Shown piece after piece: positions 61,401 to 64,000 of a stretch of DNA of 64,000 nt. The position numbers were made by a program, and so were the translations under genes. Numbering within the stretch: position 1 is the first letter of the stretch; every line of letters starts with the position of its first letter. The stretch is from positions 636,355 through 700,354 of the forward strand of contig NZ_QPCG01000003.1 in assembly GCF_003351025.1 (NCBI RefSeq), given 5' to 3'. The notes under the pieces were generated by a model that saw only the letters and a list, made by a program, of their open reading frames with translations, did no database searches and was not told the origin of the DNA. Source of the DNA: Mucilaginibacter endophyticus. GTDB lineage: Bacteria > Bacteroidota > Bacteroidia > Sphingobacteriales > Sphingobacteriaceae.

Positions 61401-61766
61401 CTGGCTGCCGCTGCAGATCGCTGGCGCTCTCCTGAAGATCCGGGCTCAGGCATTTATCCGCGTACAAAAACCGGCACTACCGCTATGGGCCGCCAGGTTA
61501 ACTCGCAATGGGTAGAAAACGGATCATACCTAACTGCCAAAAACATTTCCCTTGGCTATCGTATCAACATGCCAGAGAAGTCGATGATCAGGAATATCAG
61601 GGTTTACGGTTCGGTACAGCAGGCCTTTGTTATTACAGGTTACAGCGGTATGAACCCAGAGATAAACTTTGCCGGTCTTGACCCTACACTGGGCATAGGT
61701 GTTGACGAAAACGCTTACCCTATACCAAGAACATTCTCGTTAGGCCTTTCGGCAACATTCAAATAG
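58416..61766 (+). CDS. SusC family TonB-dependent transporter with STN domain
   Basis: The 1116-residue protein has a long signal region, then an STN domain at about residues 45-115 (SSAIKKLEKKTNVSFAYDE) that contacts the FecR protein. A carboxypeptidase-regulatory-like domain follows at about 120-205, then the plug (MQFAQQLQGKAAGVQIAQSS, ASATALYGSRAANGVVLI) and a barrel ending FSLGLSATFK. The start at 58416 is chosen over 58374 because it places the hydrophobic signal nearer the N-terminus. It is the transporter of a transmembrane-signalling unit. Confidence 0.93.
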   Translation: MNFYTQLWRQFMRITFLLISISVTIGLVSVQAGELKAQALGTPVDISFGKEDLSSAIKKLEKKTNVSFAYDEDYLKLNDKYTSPVKFTNQPLQDILTVIFKNQGIGFKEQAGNITLFKQASGKLTGKITDDHGEALPGATVRVAGTNLGDISNSLGMYNIAIPEGTYTIEVTFIGYNKLESKNVTITGNQTSVLNLSMTGGSMLKEVVVSYGKQRAREISGSISQVDASQLQDMPVMQFAQQLQGKAAGVQIAQSSGQPGRGVEFRIRGAASFYASNQPLFVIDGIPVTGSINNINPSEIESYSILKDASATALYGSRAANGVVLITTKHAKPGESKIEFNSSYGIQKIPGNRVPKMMDAHGFAQYMNEKFADSRKYEPGFTTATPADYLDPNQYGKGTDWFKLLTRTAPIQNYDLTIQTAREKSTSTVIAGYQEQQGVLINTGTKLFSLRINQDLTLSNNKLKIGFSVAPSYRLDHNNRLTTDGVGGLFERIFEASPLKSPYNADGTYNRDTYSPGMVAYINPLAQFKLTNDDYKTTRILANAYLNYEFLKGLSLKTNVAVDKGSESRQYFQSGVVASNIGQATGLSSYADNGSYTAETNLDYHKSFGDHNLEVLAGYSAQKYSGTNNSITGLGFPSDDIPYISAATSISAFGGGYSAYSLLSGIARVNYNYKGKYLLQGAVRRDGSSRFGENQKYGSFPSVSAGWVISDEKFMNRFTFIDLLKLRASYGVTGNNFFGNYDALATTAKYYYAFAGALAAGQTINRLQNDELRWERNKQFDIGFDLSLFNNRLNITYDYYHKISDGLIMQRPIPKASGFTSILDNVGVLELWGHEFSVNLTNLTGKFKWNTSFNISFDRNIIKDLVSPGYIRRNNTVSSDYFRQQEGHHLGEFYGFVFLGLYKDANDLANSAQYGKASDVGTIKVKDINGDGVIDDVNDRTFIGDPTPTFTGGITNNFSYKNFDLNISMAFSVGGQILNAAKWAYQTNLDGSRVMLAAAADRWRSPEDPGSGIYPRTKTGTTAMGRQVNSQWVENGSYLTAKNISLGYRINMPEKSMIRNIRVYGSVQQAFVITGYSGMNPEINFAGLDPTLGIGVDENAYPIPRTFSLGLSATFK

Positions 61767-61792
61767 TTTGATCCCCATAAATTAAAATCAAC

Positions 61793-63331
61793 ATGAAAAA
61801 GATATATATCCTGATTGCCTTGCTTGCCGTTACAGCAACTGCCTGTAAAAAAAATTATATCGATCTTAATCCCGAGGATTCCTATACCGGGGCCAACTTT
61901 TACATCACCGCCGATCAGTTTAAACAAGCCGTAATAGCTGCTTACGCTCCGCTGCGCGATGTTTTGGTGAATGACTATTTCACCTCCGAAATGCGGTCGG
62001 ACAATACCATCTATCAGCCCTACCCAAGTAACCGGGGCACCGCGTATATCTATCGCGAAAATATATCCGACTTTACCAATACTTCAACCAACGATTACGC
62101 GAATGCCGTTTGGCAGCACTGCTATACCGGCATATCGCGCACTAACATCGTTATTGAAAGGTTAGCGGCTTCAACTACTATTGATGCAGCTACAAAAGCT
62201 CCTATCGATGGTCAAGCTAAGTTTTTACGTGCCTGGTATTACTTTAAACTGGTAAGGCTTTATGGAGGTGTGCCGTTATTTTTGAAGGAAGTTAAAAAAG
62301 CCGACGACGCGTTTTTAGGCCGTTCAACTGCCGACGAGGTTTATAACCAGATCATAGCTGATGCCAAAGATGCTATCAGCGAACTTGCTGCGCCTGCCAA
62401 ATTCCCGCAAACGGGTGAGGCCACAAAAGGCTCTGCTACGATGTTGCTGGCAGATGTTTACACAACCCAAAAGAAATGGGCCGATGCCGAAACCCTGCTT
62501 ACCACACTTGCCGGTATGGGTTACGGTCTTAACGCCGACTATGCAAACGCGTTTGTACCTACCAACAAAAACAGCAAGGAATCGTTGTTTGAGATCCAGT
62601 ACTTAGAAGGTCTCGATGCAACTTCAACACCTAACGTGATTTCGTTTTACTTTTTGCCGCGCAGCACCAATACATCCATTATCACAGTTACGGCTGTGAA
62701 TAACAGCAGCACCGGCGGTTGGAACACCCCAACCCAGGATTTGATTAACGCCTACGAACCGGGCGATAAACGCCTTGACGCCTCTATCGGCATTGTTGAG
62801 GGCGCTTATAACGCCAGCGACCTGTTTGTTTACTCGGCTAAAAAAAGTGTGATTGGTTATGTGCCTGCCGCCGGTAAAATTGGAGTACCATACATTAAAA
62901 AGTATGAACATGGCCTAAATTTCAACACCGGCTCAAATGATAATTTCCCGATATACCGTTATGCCGATGCTTTGCTGTTGTTGGCCGAAGCTAAAAACGA
63001 ACAAGGCAAATCACCTTTAACCGAATTAAACACTGTACGCGCTCGCGCAGGTTTAGCCGCTACAACCGCTACCGATCAGGCTTCTCTTTGTGATGTAATT
63101 TTACACGAACGCCGGGTTGAGTTAGCCTTTGAAAACCACCGCTGGCATGACCTTACCCGCTCAGGTAAAGCTATTGAGGTGATGAACGCGTTTGGCGCTA
63201 AATTAAAGCAACAGGTTTCATACCTTTCGCCAGATGCTTATACCGTAACCGCCAATAAATTACTGTTCCCGATACCGCAACCCGAGGTTGATCTTAACCC
63301 GGGAAAGATGGTGCAAAACCCTGGTTATTAA
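61793..63331 (+). CDS. SusD/RagB family outer-membrane lipoprotein
   Basis: The 512-residue protein has a lipoprotein signal with cysteine 18 (AVTATACKKNYIDL). SusD features are YTGANFYITADQFKQAVIAA, FLRAWYYFKLVRLYGGVPLF and the C-terminal TVRARAGLAATT...HERRVELAFENHRWHDLTR. It is 130 residues shorter than the SusD at 37364 and belongs to a different subfamily. It begins 26 bases after susC and precedes a phosphodiesterase gene, pointing to a phosphorylated or nucleotide-type ligand (inference). Confidence 0.92.
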   Translation: MKKIYILIALLAVTATACKKNYIDLNPEDSYTGANFYITADQFKQAVIAAYAPLRDVLVNDYFTSEMRSDNTIYQPYPSNRGTAYIYRENISDFTNTSTNDYANAVWQHCYTGISRTNIVIERLAASTTIDAATKAPIDGQAKFLRAWYYFKLVRLYGGVPLFLKEVKKADDAFLGRSTADEVYNQIIADAKDAISELAAPAKFPQTGEATKGSATMLLADVYTTQKKWADAETLLTTLAGMGYGLNADYANAFVPTNKNSKESLFEIQYLEGLDATSTPNVISFYFLPRSTNTSIITVTAVNNSSTGGWNTPTQDLINAYEPGDKRLDASIGIVEGAYNASDLFVYSAKKSVIGYVPAAGKIGVPYIKKYEHGLNFNTGSNDNFPIYRYADALLLLAEAKNEQGKSPLTELNTVRARAGLAATTATDQASLCDVILHERRVELAFENHRWHDLTRSGKAIEVMNAFGAKLKQQVSYLSPDAYTVTANKLLFPIPQPEVDLNPGKMVQNPGY

Positions 63332-63352
63332 TCAATAATCATTTCAATTCCA

Positions 63353-63439
63353 TGTAGAGATGCATAATTGCGTCTCCCGTATGCAAATCAAGCAGCTAAA
63401 AACCTGACAAAGCGGGAGACGCAATTATGCGTATCTACA
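63353..63439. repeat. Inverted GTAGAGACGCA repeat, copy 2
   Basis: TGTAGAGATGCATAATTGCG and CGCAATTATGCGTATCTACA are inverted around about 45 bases that contain GTCTCCCG and CGGGAGAC. The same outer arms occur at 33966-34066. It separates susD from the phosphodiesterase gene and could act as a terminator or processing site. Confidence 0.75.
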
Positions 63440-63465
63440 ATTATTATTCTCTTAGAAAATCATTT

Positions 63466-64000
63466 ATGAAGATATTTTTTAAAACCCTGCTTTTTATTTT
63501 GGCAGGTACGTGCACCGTGTGGGCGCAAAAGCCTAAATACGTGGTCATGATCAGCATTGACGGCTTCAGGCCCGAGTTTTATAAAGACCCAAGCTGGGGC
63601 GCTATTAACCTAATGGAAATTGCTGCCAATGGTGTTTATGCCGATGGTGTACGCGGCGATATGCCAACCGTTACTTACCCATCGCATACCACCATTATTA
63701 CCGGCAAATATCCGGCAAAACACGGCGTGTTTTACAATACGCCTTTTGAAACCGCCGATCAGATAGGTGAATTAGGCTATACCGATGCCCGCCGTATAAA
63801 AACCGAAACACTCTGGGAAGCCGCTCATAAAAAAGGGTTGACAACAGCTTCGGTACTTTGGCCGGTATCTGTACATGCTCCTGTTGATTATAACATGCCC
63901 GATGCGGCGCGTGATACTAAACTCCCCGATCCGCTAAGCCCGTTTCGTAAGTATGCTACACCGGCGGGCTTGTTTGAAGAACTGGAACAAAACGCCACCG
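63466..64000 (+). CDS. Nucleotide pyrophosphatase/phosphodiesterase, 5' part
   Basis: The frame runs off the window after 178 codons. It starts with a signal peptide (KTLLFILAGTCTVWAQ). The metal-binding aspartate is in MISIDGFRPEF and the catalytic threonine in PTVTYPSHTTIITGKYP, the signature of the alkaline phosphatase superfamily NPP branch. Members cleave phosphodiester or pyrophosphate bonds of nucleotides, or choline-type lipids, in the periplasm. It follows susD on the same strand and is probably part of that locus. Confidence 0.9.
   Translation, partial: MKIFFKTLLFILAGTCTVWAQKPKYVVMISIDGFRPEFYKDPSWGAINLMEIAANGVYADGVRGDMPTVTYPSHTTIITGKYPAKHGVFYNTPFETADQIGELGYTDARRIKTETLWEAAHKKGLTTASVLWPVSVHAPVDYNMPDAARDTKLPDPLSPFRKYATPAGLFEELEQNAT

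Noticed and set aside
1..64000. CRISPR array or prophage
   Set aside because: No evenly spaced direct repeats with unique spacers, no cas genes and no phage structural or integrase genes were seen. The repeats present are dispersed palindromes.

Overview
The window looks like a chromosome segment from a soil or plant-associated Bacteroidota, most likely family Sphingobacteriaceae and close to Mucilaginibacter (inference). The grounds are two SusC/SusD pairs, an ECF sigma/FecR unit feeding a SusC with an STN domain, GH97 and GH36 glycosidases, promoters of the TAnnTTTG type without Shine-Dalgarno sites, a tRNA gene without encoded CCA, and many short dispersed palindromic repeats between genes.

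Layout. 1-8.3 kb: small regulators and stress proteins (TetR, lone receiver, DUF4268, DUF3892, SDR, AraC, SnoaL-like, Crp/Fnr, AhpD-like, YciI). 8.5-22.4 kb: a sialate O-acetylesterase-type esterase, a TonB siderophore receptor, a divergent HxlR/SDR pair with a repeated GTTAC operator, catalase-peroxidase KatG, a secreted amidohydrolase, tRNA-Arg(CCG), AraC, DoxX and a Tat-type polysaccharide deacetylase. 22.7-32.8 kb: a tight minus-strand operon read galM, GH97, sugar-porter MFS, DUF5107-TPR protein, GH36, with a divergent AraC regulator. It looks like an alpha-galactoside catabolic operon. 34.9-42.6 kb: a SusC-SusD locus with two related surface lipoproteins and no enzyme of its own. 43-50 kb: a TonB-type barrel protein, a LytS/LytTR two-component pair, a DUF1801 protein and a MocR-type regulator divergent from GNAT and class V aminotransferase genes. 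51.8-56.2 kb: a SigZ-like sigma factor, a broken SDR gene, an AraC-DUF417-AhpD-SnoaL group and a DUF1684 lipoprotein-like protein. 56.7-64 kb: ECF sigma, FecR, SusC(STN), SusD and the start of a nucleotide pyrophosphatase/phosphodiesterase.

How the parts may work together. The strongest new observation is a 33-base element with two direct ATGGATA copies exactly 21 bases apart. It occurs in the galM/araC divergent region and again upstream of the enzyme-less susC gene about 10 kb away, in the same orientation relative to the target genes. This suggests that the AraC regulator at 32986 drives both loci: one imports an alpha-galactosyl glycan across the outer membrane, and the other cleaves it, transports the sugar across the inner membrane and mutarotates it. 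The large DUF5107-TPR protein in that operon has no function I know of.

The gaps between genes hold at least six repeat families, several with two copies inside this window. No CRISPR array, insertion sequence, rRNA or prophage was seen. All family names come from reading the translated sequences; no database search was run.
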